Positions 46,723 through 54,989 of a stretch of DNA of 64,000 bases are shown one piece after another (positions within the stretch are counted from its first letter, which is position 1; each line of letters opens with the position of its first letter). The stretch comes from Aureibacter tunicatorum. Lineage in GTDB: Bacteria > Bacteroidota > Bacteroidia > Cytophagales > Cyclobacteriaceae. Location of the stretch: assembly GCF_036492635.1 (NCBI RefSeq), contig NZ_AP025305.1, positions 372,001-436,000 on the forward strand, given 5' to 3'. The notes under the pieces were generated by a model. It did not search any database and was not told the origin of the DNA. It saw only the letters and a program-made list of their open reading frames with translations. Position numbers and translations under genes: made by a program.

Positions 46723-48864
46723 ATGCTAAAGTATCGTTTACTTTTTTTGCTGATCTTTTTTAAAACCTCCTTTCATGCGATGGGAGAAGAGGGGATGTGG
46801 CTACCTCAATTGCTTAAGCAGTTGAATGAGCAGGATATGCAGTCGTTGGGAATGAAGATGAGCGCGGAGGACATTTATAGCGTTAACAAGTCGAGTCTCA
46901 AAGATGCGATTGTGTCTTTCAATGGTGGGTGCACAGGCGAGATTATTTCCAACGAGGGATTGCTGTTGACAAACCATCATTGCGGTTACGGACAAATTCA
47001 ATCTCATAGTTCTGTAGAAAATGATTACTTGACAGATGGCTTTTGGGCGATGAGCAAAGATGAAGAGTTGGCAAATGAGAATTTATTTGTCACGTTTATC
47101 ATTCGTATTGAAGATGTGACAGATCAAATGCTTGCCGGTTTGGATGCCTTGGAAGGAAAGGCTTTGGAAGATAGCATTTCAGCCCGCATGCCTTCAGTCA
47201 AGGAAAAGGCTGTGGAAGGTACGCATTACGAAGCTTTGATCAAGCCTTTCTTTTACGGCAATAAGTATTATATGTTCGTAACGGAAAAATATGAGGATGT
47301 AAGATTGGTAGGAGCTCCGCCATCGTCTATTGGAAAATTTGGAGGAGATACAGATAATTGGGTATGGCCAAGACATACTGGGGATTTTAGCATTTTTAGA
47401 GTGTATTCAGGTCCTGATGGCAAACCAGCGAAATATTCTGAAGACAATATACCTTTGAAGCCTAGGCATTTCTTGCCGGTTAATATCGCTGGAATAAATG
47501 AAGGAGACTTTTCGATGGTATTCGGATTTCCAGGCAGAACACAGGAATATTTAACCTCTTATGCTGTGGAAGCTTTGGTTGATAGTATTAATCCCGCAAG
47601 AATAAATATTAGAGAAGAGAAATTGGCGATCATGAAAGCGGAAATGGATCAAAGCGATAAAGTTAGGATTCAATATGCTTCAAAATATGCCAGAGTAGCG
47701 AATTATTGGAAAAAGTGGATAGGTGAAAACCGAGGTTTGAAGATATCCGAAGCTGTAAAAGTAAAAAGAGTTGAGGAAAAAGCATTTCAGAAGTGGGCTG
47801 ACAAGCAAGGCAATGAAGATTATAAAAACTTGTTAACGAATTTGGAAAAAGCCAATAATGGACTGACACCTTATGAAGTGCCATTGCAGTATATGAGAGA
47901 GGCTATTTTCGGGATAGAGGCTTTTAGATTGTCTTTAGGTTTAGATGCGAAGTCTGATGCTTCAATTGCCAAGTTTTTCAAGGATTATAACAGGCCGACC
48001 GACCAAATGATGATGAAAGCTATGTTGAAAACTTTTGATGAGAATGTCGCTGATGAATACAAGCCTGAAGAGTTTCAGAAGTTGAAAAGCAAGTTCAAGG
48101 GAGATTATGGAAAATTGACTGATTATTTGTTTGAGAAATCCAAGCTAACGACAGAGAAAGAAGCTTTGGCTATTAAAAGTAACCCAAAGAAACTAGATAA
48201 AGATCCGGTATATACGTTGGCGAATGCTTTTTATGGTTTGTTTAAAAATAGCATAGTTCCTGAAATAGAGCAGAGAAGAATCGAGATTGATCAGTTGCAA
48301 AAGCTGTATGTTAAGGGACTAATTGAAATGAGCCCTGAAAAGAAATTTTATCCTGACGCGAATAGCACGATGAGGGTGAGTTATGGCTTGATCGATGGCA
48401 ATGAGCCGGAGGATGGAGTCAAGTATACTTTTCAAACTACGCTGGAAGGAATTATCAGAAAGAATGAGAGTGGAAATCCAGATTTTGCGATGCCTGAGAA
48501 GTTGAGGAAATTATATGATGAGAAGGATTATGGCGAATATGGAATTGGTGATAAAATGCCCGTGTGTTTCTTGGCTTCAAATCATACGACAGGCGGAAAT
48601 TCAGGTAGTCCCATTATTGATGCCAATGGAAATCTAATTGGTCTGAATTTCGATAGAACATGGCAAAGCACGATGAGCGATGTGATGTACAATGCGGAGA
48701 TATGCAGAAACATAGGTGTAGACATTCGATACATTTTGTTCATTGTGGATAAATTTGCAGGAGCGACGCATTTGATTGAAGAAATGAATATTGTCAAAGA
48801 AAGGCCAATGATCCCATTAGAGGCTAGTAAGACAGCTGAACAAGAAGCCTTAATAGAAGAATAA
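46723..48864 (+). CDS. S46-family dipeptidyl-peptidase, DPP11-like (Asp/Glu-specific)
   Basis: Periplasmic exopeptidase of family S46 that takes dipeptides from the N-terminus of oligopeptides. The 713-residue product has a signal peptide, then the chymotrypsin-like triad His86 (LLTNHHCGYG), Asp221 (PRHTGDFSIF) and Ser627 (TGGNSGSPI), with a helical domain between. Eighteen residues after the Ser, position 645 is Arg in GLNFDRTWQ; in the characterised DPP11 the Arg at this site selects Asp or Glu at P1, whereas DPP7 has Gly. So DPP11-type specificity is likely. Length agrees with the family. Feeds peptide use; a weak hairpin terminator follows. Confidence 0.92.
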   Translation: MLKYRLLFLLIFFKTSFHAMGEEGMWLPQLLKQLNEQDMQSLGMKMSAEDIYSVNKSSLKDAIVSFNGGCTGEIISNEGLLLTNHHCGYGQIQSHSSVENDYLTDGFWAMSKDEELANENLFVTFIIRIEDVTDQMLAGLDALEGKALEDSISARMPSVKEKAVEGTHYEALIKPFFYGNKYYMFVTEKYEDVRLVGAPPSSIGKFGGDTDNWVWPRHTGDFSIFRVYSGPDGKPAKYSEDNIPLKPRHFLPVNIAGINEGDFSMVFGFPGRTQEYLTSYAVEALVDSINPARINIREEKLAIMKAEMDQSDKVRIQYASKYARVANYWKKWIGENRGLKISEAVKVKRVEEKAFQKWADKQGNEDYKNLLTNLEKANNGLTPYEVPLQYMREAIFGIEAFRLSLGLDAKSDASIAKFFKDYNRPTDQMMMKAMLKTFDENVADEYKPEEFQKLKSKFKGDYGKLTDYLFEKSKLTTEKEALAIKSNPKKLDKDPVYTLANAFYGLFKNSIVPEIEQRRIEIDQLQKLYVKGLIEMSPEKKFYPDANSTMRVSYGLIDGNEPEDGVKYTFQTTLEGIIRKNESGNPDFAMPEKLRKLYDEKDYGEYGIGDKMPVCFLASNHTTGGNSGSPIIDANGNLIGLNFDRTWQSTMSDVMYNAEICRNIGVDIRYILFIVDKFAGATHLIEEMNIVKERPMIPLEASKTAEQEALIEE

Positions 48865-48875
48865 ATTAAAAGCAT

Positions 48876-48906
48876 AAGGGGAAAGAGATTTTCCCTTTTG
48901 TTTTTT
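48876..48906 (+). terminator. Probable terminator after S46 peptidase gene
   Basis: AAGGGGAAA (from 48876) pairs, with one bulged G, with TTTCCCTT (around 48890-48898), followed by GTTTTTT. Confidence 0.65.
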
Positions 48907-48972
48907 ACATTTTGCAAGGAATTTGATTAATCGATTGTGTTGATATATGTGAAAACTTTTAAACAATAATAA

Positions 48973-49530
48973 ATGATGAAAGCTGTTTTGAAGAAATTTT
49001 TAATGATCGCTTTAGCCAGTTCGCTAATGGTGAGTTCCAGTTGTATTGGACCTTTTAAATTGACAACTAATTTACACTCTTGGAATCAGCAAGTAGGTAC
49101 TAAGTTTATTAATGAATTAGTGTTTTTCGCCTTTGTAATCGTTCCGATATATCCTTTGTCATTGCTTGGCGATGCCTTGATTTTCAATTCGATAGAGTTT
49201 TGGGGCGGGGAAAATCCGATCTCTATGAAAGAGGGAGAATCAGAGGAAAGAATTGTTAAGGTTAAAGGAGAGAAATACAAGGTGCTAACGACGAAAAATC
49301 GCTACGAGATTGTGAACTTGGCCACAGAAGAAGTCGTTGAATTCGATTATGATCCTGAGACGGGAATTTGGCTTATGACCGATGAGGAGAAATCAATGAA
49401 GCTGGTTGAGTTGAAGAAAATGAATAAAAAGACTGTCGCCAGATTTTTCACTCCTAATGGAAATTCAGTGGATTATATGGTTGATTCACAGGGAGACAAT
49501 ATGAAATTAGGGCAAGCATTGGCTCGATAG
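48973..49530 (+). CDS. DUF3332 family lipoprotein
   Basis: A 185-residue protein: signal sequence LMIALASSLMVSSS with lipobox Cys24, then IGPFKLTTNLHSWNQQVGTKFINELVFFAFVIVPIYPLSLLGDALIFNSIEFW (key pieces: FKLTTNLHSWNQQVG, VFFAFVIVPIYPLSLLGD, SIEFWGGENP), the DUF3332 pattern with one hydrophobic helix. The remainder forms strands and ends QGDNMKLGQALAR. A lipoprotein with an internal membrane-embedded segment, role unknown. Alone, bounded by terminators on both sides. Confidence 0.82.
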   Translation: MMKAVLKKFLMIALASSLMVSSSCIGPFKLTTNLHSWNQQVGTKFINELVFFAFVIVPIYPLSLLGDALIFNSIEFWGGENPISMKEGESEERIVKVKGEKYKVLTTKNRYEIVNLATEEVVEFDYDPETGIWLMTDEEKSMKLVELKKMNKKTVARFFTPNGNSVDYMVDSQGDNMKLGQALAR

Positions 49531-49561
49531 ATAACGAACCATTTGCTTGATCAATTCTAGT

Positions 49562-49590
49562 AAAGAGGCTGTCATAATGACGGCCTCTTT
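49562..49590. terminator. Bidirectional terminator between DUF3332 and araC genes
   Basis: AAAGAGGCTGTC (49562-49573) pairs with GACGGCCTCTTT (49579-49590, one G-U pair) around ATAAT. It serves the convergent genes and overlaps the last codon of the AraC gene. Confidence 0.85.
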
Positions 49591-50467
49591 AGTAGTTGAA
49601 TTTCTTTTTGTATTCTGTAGGCGTGTAGTTAGTGATCGCCTTGAATTGTCTGTTGAAGTTGGAAATATTGTTGAATCCGCATTCGTAGCAAATTTCCGAT
49701 ATGTTGTATTTGTTCTCCTTAAGCAATTTGCAAGCATGTCCCACTCTGATTTCGTTAAGGAAAAGAGAGAATGTCTTGCGAGTTCTAAGCTTGAAGTATC
49801 TGCAGAATGAAGTCACACTCATGTTGGCAATATCCGCAACGTCGCTTAGTTTGATGTTTTCAGAGAAGTTTTGCATTACATATTCGAATACATCGTTGAT
49901 TTTTTTGCTGTCAGATTCTTTAAGAAATTTGGAATAGCTTAAACTTGACAAGTACTCTACATCCGACTCGAGGTTTTCAGCGATCAAGTTGAGTATTTCA
50001 AGCATTTTTATGATTCTGAAGAATCCCTCCAGATCTTTCAATGTTTCAAGCAAAGGAGCGATAAGATCTCTTGTTTCTCCGGTTATTTTAAGACCTCTGC
50101 CTGATTTTTTTATCAAATCCTTGATTTTCGCAGCTTCGGGCAATTCGAAGAAATCCGCGCCAAAAGATGTTTCCGTGAAGAATACAGATATCGCTTTGGC
50201 TCTCACCTCTTCATTCGAATCTTCATAATAAAGTTTGTCATTGCGGAATACGTGCGTCAAGTTCGCTCCGATGAGGAGTATATCTCCTGCTTTGAAGTTC
50301 TTTATATTGTCCCCTATAAAGAATGTTCCATTACTCTCCAGAATATAGGTGAGTTGGAGCTCAGGGTGGAAGTGTAGCGGGTCATAGAAATAAGGTTGAT
50401 CTTCATACTGAACCCGAAAGGATTCCTTCTCTGAACTAGGTATTTTAAATAGTAGTGGTTTCTTCAT
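49589..50467 (-). CDS. AraC-family transcriptional regulator with cupin sensor
   Basis: A 292-residue regulator. The N-terminal half is a cupin-type sensor (FHPELQLTYILESNGTFFIGD, FKAGDILLIGANLTHVFRND); the C-terminal ~100 residues hold the two AraC helix-turn-helix motifs (LSDVADIANMSVTSFCRYFK and ISEICYECGFNNISNFNRQF). It is divergent from the hydroxyproline genes across 629 bp, and the first gene read from that gap is the deaminase, so it is the obvious candidate regulator of that locus, with hydroxyproline or a pathway intermediate as effector (inference). Confidence 0.9.
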   Translation of the reverse strand: MKKPLLFKIPSSEKESFRVQYEDQPYFYDPLHFHPELQLTYILESNGTFFIGDNIKNFKAGDILLIGANLTHVFRNDKLYYEDSNEEVRAKAISVFFTETSFGADFFELPEAAKIKDLIKKSGRGLKITGETRDLIAPLLETLKDLEGFFRIIKMLEILNLIAENLESDVEYLSSLSYSKFLKESDSKKINDVFEYVMQNFSENIKLSDVADIANMSVTSFCRYFKLRTRKTFSLFLNEIRVGHACKLLKENKYNISEICYECGFNNISNFNRQFKAITNYTPTEYKKKFNY

Positions 50468-51096
50468 GTACCATATATAATAAATAAATATTAAAAATCA
50501 TATTGTTTTTATGATTTTCGTGTGCATATAGTGCTAAATTCTAGAAAATAGTTAATGTTTATTAATAAAAGTGAGGTATATGATACGCTTTCTGTGTAAG
50601 TTTTGGCTTATAAAAAATATTGATTGGTTTAATTAATTTTTTGTGAAATGTTTTATGGTTAATAGGCCAAGAGTTTGCTTTTTCTTTTTTGAGTGCCATT
50701 TTATGAATTTTGACTCAAAGTAAAAAAAATTACCTTTATGAATCGCTTTATAAGAGAAAATCTTGCTTAATTACCATTTTCAAACTAATTTGGATGTAAA
50801 TAACATATTGAAGTTCGTTGCACGAATTAGCCGAATATATTAGGCTATTTTTTATGGACAGTAGGATTATATTTTTACACTAGACTGTTGCACATCTCTA
50901 CGGATAATCTCTCATTAATACTAAAATATCATAAAACGCTTTCTATTTAAATCTTAAAGGGTAATATAGTATGTTGTTTGGGCAATATTTTGAAAGACAT
51001 TATCTAATGGTTTCGGTAAATTTGTTAAGATTCGAGAATGAACTGCATTTTCGGATTTTAAAAAGGAAATAATTAACCATCAAAAAATAAAAGACT
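50468..51096. promoter_or_regulatory. Regulatory region between araC-type gene and hydroxyproline operon
   Basis: This 629-bp AT-rich stretch has no supported gene. The best promoter candidate for the rightward operon is TAAATTTG at 51017-51024 (exact TAnnTTTG) with TTTG at 50989-50992, 24 bases upstream, which is slightly long. A second is TACCTTTA at 50731-50738 with TTTG at 50709-50712 (18-base spacer, one mismatch). The 9-mer ACGCTTTCT occurs twice (50585-50593 and 50936-50944), a possible regulator site. A short hairpin, TAGCC with GGCTA around 50829-50847 followed by Ts, may be an attenuator but has only five base pairs. Confidence 0.45.
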
Positions 51097-52026
51097 ATGC
51101 AAGTTAATTGGAGAGGGGTATTCCCAGCTGTAACGACAAAATTCACAGATGACGATCGTTTGGATTTAGATGCATTCAGAAAAAATATTGATGCTCAGCT
51201 AGAAGCTGGAGTTGACGGTATCATCTTGGGTGGAACATTGGGTGAAGCTTCTGTGCTTTCTGCTGATGAGAAGTCTGAGCTAGTGAGAGCTTGTGTTGCT
51301 CACGTGGATGGTCGTGTGCCGGTAATTATGAATGTTGCTGAGCAAACTACTGCTAACGCAATCGCTGCTGCCGCTAAAGCTCAAGAAGACGGTGCTTCTG
51401 GTTTGATGATGTTGCCTCCAATGAGATACAAAGCTGACCATAGAGAAACTGTAGCTTACTACAAAGCTGTTGCTGAGTCTACTGAGCTTCCAATCATGGT
51501 ATACAACAACCCGGTTGACTATGGTATAGAAGTAACTATCGACATGTTCAGAGAGTTGGCTGATAGCCCTAATATCCAAGCGGTAAAAGAATCAACTAGA
51601 GATATCTCTAACGTTACTCGTATGAAGAATGAGTTCGGTGACAGATTCGCTATCCTTTCTGGTGTTGATACTTTGGCTTTGGAAGAAATCTTCATGGGAG
51701 CTGACGGATGGGTTGCTGGTTTGGTTTGTGCTTTCCCTAAGGAAACTGTAACTATCTTCAGACTTGCTAAAGCAGGTAGACCTGACGAAGCATTGGCTAT
51801 CTACAGATGGTTCTTGCCATTGCTAGAGCTTGATATTCACCCTAAGTTGGTTCAATACATCAAGCTAGCTGAAGTTGCTACTGGTATCGGTACTGAGAAT
51901 GTAAGAGCTCCAAGACTTCCGCTTGAAGGCGAAGAAAGAGAAAGAATCTTGAAAATTATCAACGACGGTGTTGCTGCTAGACCAGAACTTCCAGAAGTTG
52001 AGTCTCCATTTTCTGTAGAGGCGTAA
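51097..52026 (+). CDS. DapA-family deaminase, probable 1-pyrroline-4-hydroxy-2-carboxylate deaminase
   Basis: A 309-residue class I aldolase-fold protein of the dihydrodipicolinate synthase family. Family residues: Schiff-base Lys164 in IQAVKESTRD, Tyr136 in IMVYNNPVDYG, and GGTLGEASVLSADEK (about 45-59). In hydroxyproline catabolism this family supplies the enzyme that deaminates pyrroline-4-hydroxy-2-carboxylate to 2-oxoglutarate semialdehyde, and the neighbours (semialdehyde dehydrogenase, epimerase, D-amino acid dehydrogenase) are exactly the other pathway steps. Lysine synthesis is much less likely. First gene of the rightward locus opposite the AraC gene. Confidence 0.88.
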   Translation: MQVNWRGVFPAVTTKFTDDDRLDLDAFRKNIDAQLEAGVDGIILGGTLGEASVLSADEKSELVRACVAHVDGRVPVIMNVAEQTTANAIAAAAKAQEDGASGLMMLPPMRYKADHRETVAYYKAVAESTELPIMVYNNPVDYGIEVTIDMFRELADSPNIQAVKESTRDISNVTRMKNEFGDRFAILSGVDTLALEEIFMGADGWVAGLVCAFPKETVTIFRLAKAGRPDEALAIYRWFLPLLELDIHPKLVQYIKLAEVATGIGTENVRAPRLPLEGEERERILKIINDGVAARPELPEVESPFSVEA

Positions 52027-52079
52027 TCTTAGAGATAAAAGCATAATAATATAGGACTCCTGTGTTGTCAGGGGTATTT

Positions 52080-52152
52080 AGCTTCCTGTTGTCAGAATAG
52101 ATGAGTTGGCCATGCCGAATTGTCTTTACTAAGCGGGGAGCTTTTTTTATGG
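52080..52152 (+). terminator. Long structured terminator-like sequence after deaminase gene
   Basis: AGCTTCCT (about 52081-52088) can pair with GGGGAGCT (about 52135-52142, two G-U pairs), followed at once by seven Ts; the loop of ~45 nt holds a second small fold around GGCCATGCC. A further hairpin CTTCAT/ATGAAG is at about 52167-52185. It may be a partial terminator or a processed 3' end between two operon genes. Confidence 0.45.
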
Positions 52153-52226
52153 GGCGATTTGATCGCTTCATGAGCCGATGAAGGCTTCTCATTTAATATT
52201 TCAAGTGATTTTTAAAACAATAAAAA

Positions 52227-53744
52227 ATGGAAACTTTAGAAAAAGGAAAATATACGCTGGAGAATCCTTCAGCTGAGGAGTTGAATGGTTTGTTGGAACT
52301 TTCCAATCAAGCATTTGCTACTTTCAGAAAACTTTCTGGCGCAAGAAAAGCAGAGTTCTTGGATGCTATCGCTGATGAAATCGTTGCTTTGGGCGATGAT
52401 TTGGTTCAAGCGGCATGTGAAGAGTCTGGATTGCCGGAAGGAAGAATCGTAGGTGAAAGAGGTCGTACGACTGGTCAATTGAAGTTGTTCGCTAGCTTGG
52501 TAAGAGAAGGTTCTTGGTTGGAAGCTACTGTTGACACAGCTATTCCAGATAGACAGCCTGTGCCAAAGCCGGACATCAGAAAGATGTTGGTAGGTCTTGG
52601 CCCGGTTGCAGTGTTTGGCGCTAGTAATTTCCCTTTGGCTTTCTCAACAGCAGGTGGTGATACTGCTTCTGCATTGGCGGCAGGTTGTCCTGTGATCGTG
52701 AAAGCTCACGAAGGTCATCCTCGCACAAGCGACTTGGTAGCTACAGCTATTTACAGAGCTGCTGAAAAAACTGAAATGCCTGAAGGCGTTTTCACTATGG
52801 TTCATGGATCAGGTGTTGTCGTTGGACAAGCTCTAGTGAAGCATCCGATCGTGAAAGCTGTAGGTTTCACAGGATCTACTTATGCAGGTAGAGCATTGTA
52901 CGACGCTGCCGCTCAGCGTGAGGTGCCGATTCCGGTATTCGCTGAAATGGGATCTATCAATCCTGTATTGTTGATGCCAGAGGCATTGGATAACAAAGCG
53001 GAAGCTCTAGGACAGCTTTACGCTGGATCGATTACTTTGGGTGTTGGTCAGTTCTGCACGAACCCTGGTCTGCTTTTGGCTAAGAAAGGAGCTTCTTTGG
53101 ATACATTCGTATCAGCATTGTCAACAGCGATCGAGGCGACTGCTCCTGCGAAAATGCTTAACGATAGAGTTCATGGCGGATATACTAAGTCTTTGGAAGA
53201 GGCATTGGCTCAAAAAGGCATAGAGGTAATTGCTCGTTCTTCGGCGGAAGCGAATGCTGAGAATATCGAAGGAAGACCAACTATCGCTACGGTTGAGGCT
53301 GAGACATTCTTGAATAACCCTAAGTTGCACGAGGAAGTATTCGGACCTTATTCATTGATCGTTCAGTATGATTCTGAAGAGGAGTTAGATGCTATCGTGG
53401 AAACTTTGGAAGGTCAGTTGACAGTTACAATCATGGCTGAAGATTCTGAAATTGCGAACTATAGCAACGTGATCGACAAGTTGGAGAATATCACAGGCCG
53501 TATCATCTTCAATGGCGTGCCTACAGGTGTTGAGGTTTGTCCTTCAATGCAGCATGGCGGTCCTTATCCAGCAGCTTCTGACTCTAGATTCACTTCAGTG
53601 GGTACTGGCGCGATCAGAAGATTTGTGAGACCGTTGGCATTCCAAAACTGGCCACAAGCTTTGCTTCCTGAGGAGTTGAGAGATGATAACTCTTTGAACA
53701 TTTGGAGAACAGTGAATGGCGAGCTTACAAAGGATAGCTTGTAA
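52227..53744 (+). CDS. 2-oxoglutarate semialdehyde dehydrogenase (aldehyde dehydrogenase family)
   Basis: A 505-residue NAD(P)-dependent aldehyde dehydrogenase. Active-site residues are Asn134 (FGASNFPLAFS), Glu240 (FAEMGSINPV) and Cys277 (GVGQFCTNPGL); the coenzyme strand is CPVIVKAHEGHP. The GQFCTNPG context and FAEMGSINP are those of the ketoglutaric semialdehyde dehydrogenase branch. It oxidises the product of the preceding deaminase to 2-oxoglutarate, the exit of the hydroxyproline pathway into the TCA cycle. 200 bp separate it from the deaminase; a strong terminator follows. Confidence 0.92.
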   Translation: METLEKGKYTLENPSAEELNGLLELSNQAFATFRKLSGARKAEFLDAIADEIVALGDDLVQAACEESGLPEGRIVGERGRTTGQLKLFASLVREGSWLEATVDTAIPDRQPVPKPDIRKMLVGLGPVAVFGASNFPLAFSTAGGDTASALAAGCPVIVKAHEGHPRTSDLVATAIYRAAEKTEMPEGVFTMVHGSGVVVGQALVKHPIVKAVGFTGSTYAGRALYDAAAQREVPIPVFAEMGSINPVLLMPEALDNKAEALGQLYAGSITLGVGQFCTNPGLLLAKKGASLDTFVSALSTAIEATAPAKMLNDRVHGGYTKSLEEALAQKGIEVIARSSAEANAENIEGRPTIATVEAETFLNNPKLHEEVFGPYSLIVQYDSEEELDAIVETLEGQLTVTIMAEDSEIANYSNVIDKLENITGRIIFNGVPTGVEVCPSMQHGGPYPAASDSRFTSVGTGAIRRFVRPLAFQNWPQALLPEELRDDNSLNIWRTVNGELTKDSL

Positions 53745-53793
53745 TAAGAAATAACTTTCATAGTATCTATCATATAGATATGCTATATTTAGT

Positions 53794-53830
53794 AATGCGG
53801 ATGCTGTTAGTTGTCCGCATTATTTTTTTG
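53794..53830 (+). terminator. Rho-independent terminator after semialdehyde dehydrogenase gene
   Basis: AATGCGGA (53794-53801) pairs with TCCGCATT (53814-53821), 12-nt loop, followed by ATTTTTTT. Confidence 0.88.
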
Positions 53831-53861
53831 AATTTTGTGAGAGAAATAAAAGATTGAGCAT

Positions 53862-54821
53862 ATGCGCAACGTCACTAAAGAGGAAATTATAGGCGCGCTG
53901 GACTTTGCTAGTCTAGTGGAGAAGCTTCGAGAGGCTTTTCAAGGAAATTATACAGTTCCAATGCGTCATCATCATGATTTTGAGAATCCTTATGAAGATA
54001 GGGAGTCGACTCTATTGTTGATGCCGGCTTGGGAAGCAGGCAAACATGTAGGTGTAAAAATTGTAACGGTGTCTCCGAATAATGGCAAATATGATTTGCC
54101 TGCTATCCAAGGCACATATATGCTATTGGACGCTAAGATAGGTTCTCCAATCGCATTGATGGAAGCGAAGACATTGACTACGAAGCGCACGGCAGCTGCT
54201 TCGGCTTTGGCTTCAAGCTATGCTTCAAGAAAAGACAGCAAGAAACTGTTGATGGTAGGAACTGGCGCTTTGGCTCCTGAATTGATACAAGCTCACGCTA
54301 CGGTAAGGCCGATAGAGGAAGTGTTGATCTGGGGTAGAAGTGTGGAGAAAGCGCAGGCTTTGGTTGATAGTTTGAATCTGGAGGGCGTGAAGTTTTCAGC
54401 AGTAGAGAATTTGGAAGAGGCGGTGAAGTCTGTTGATATCATTTCATGCGCCACTCTTAGCAGAGAGCCGATTGTATTGGGAGAATGGTTGCAACCAGGG
54501 CAGCATTTGGATCTCGTAGGCGCTTACCGTCCTGATATGAGAGAGACTGATGACGATTCGATACGCAAAGCCTCGGTATTTGTGGATACTTACGCTGGTG
54601 CGACAAAAGAATGCGGAGATATAGCGATACCTCTTGCCGAGGGTGTGTTGAAGAGTGATGAGATCAAAGGAGATCTGTTTGAGTTGTGCAAAGGAGAAAG
54701 AGAAGGAAGAACGGCTGAAGACGAGATAACAATGTTCAAGTCTGTGGGACATGCTTTGGAGGATTTGGCGGCGGCTCAGTTGGTAAGCGAAAGAGTGCTT
54801 GAAACAGTTGAGGAGGCTTAA
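53862..54821 (+). CDS. Ornithine cyclodeaminase/mu-crystallin family protein, probable 1-pyrroline-2-carboxylate reductase
   Basis: A 319-residue NAD(P)-binding protein of the OCD/mu-crystallin family. Seen: the TLTTKRTAAASALASSYASR segment (substrate-binding Lys/Arg), dinucleotide loop MVGTGALAPELIQAH (about 130-144), and IISCATLSREPIV. In hydroxyproline loci this family reduces 1-pyrroline-2-carboxylate made from proline or cis-3-hydroxyproline to L-proline; that role fits the place here better than true ornithine cyclodeamination. Assignment by context, moderate. A terminator precedes it and a repeat-like element follows. Confidence 0.82.
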   Translation: MRNVTKEEIIGALDFASLVEKLREAFQGNYTVPMRHHHDFENPYEDRESTLLLMPAWEAGKHVGVKIVTVSPNNGKYDLPAIQGTYMLLDAKIGSPIALMEAKTLTTKRTAAASALASSYASRKDSKKLLMVGTGALAPELIQAHATVRPIEEVLIWGRSVEKAQALVDSLNLEGVKFSAVENLEEAVKSVDIISCATLSREPIVLGEWLQPGQHLDLVGAYRPDMRETDDDSIRKASVFVDTYAGATKECGDIAIPLAEGVLKSDEIKGDLFELCKGEREGRTAEDEITMFKSVGHALEDLAAAQLVSERVLETVEEA

Positions 54822-54830
54822 TGCCGCTGA

Positions 54831-54924
54831 TGCATTAGGGATAGCAGCGGTTACCCCGCAAGTGAGGAACGAACGAGGAGTAGAAGCGGATAGCCCGGCC
54901 TGAGCTTTGGCGAAGGAATGCCCT
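54831..54924. repeat. GC-rich structured intergenic element (possible Bacteroidota repeat or ncRNA)
   Basis: In the gap before the epimerase gene lies a sequence unlike its AT-rich surroundings. It has paired blocks AGGGATAGCAGCGG (54837-54850) and AGAAGCGGATAGCCCGGCC (54882-54900) and ends near GCGAAGGAATGCCC; GCATT (54832-54836) can pair with AATGC (54917-54921) to close the unit. The AGGGATAGCAGCGG...GCGGATAGCCCG arrangement recalls a family of structured intergenic elements I associate with Flavobacteriia and relatives (possibly the Flavo-1 motif); this match is from memory and needs a search. Confidence 0.6.
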
Positions 54925-54989
54925 TATTGATAAGAAACAAACAAAAACAAAAAACAGAAGCTTTTGGGCTTCATGAAAATAAGGTAACG

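Noticed and set aside
54918-54989. Upstream in-frame ATG for the hydroxyproline epimerase
   Set aside because: It lies in the GC-rich structured element and adds 24 residues not seen in the family; the ATG at 54990 gives the usual N-terminus.
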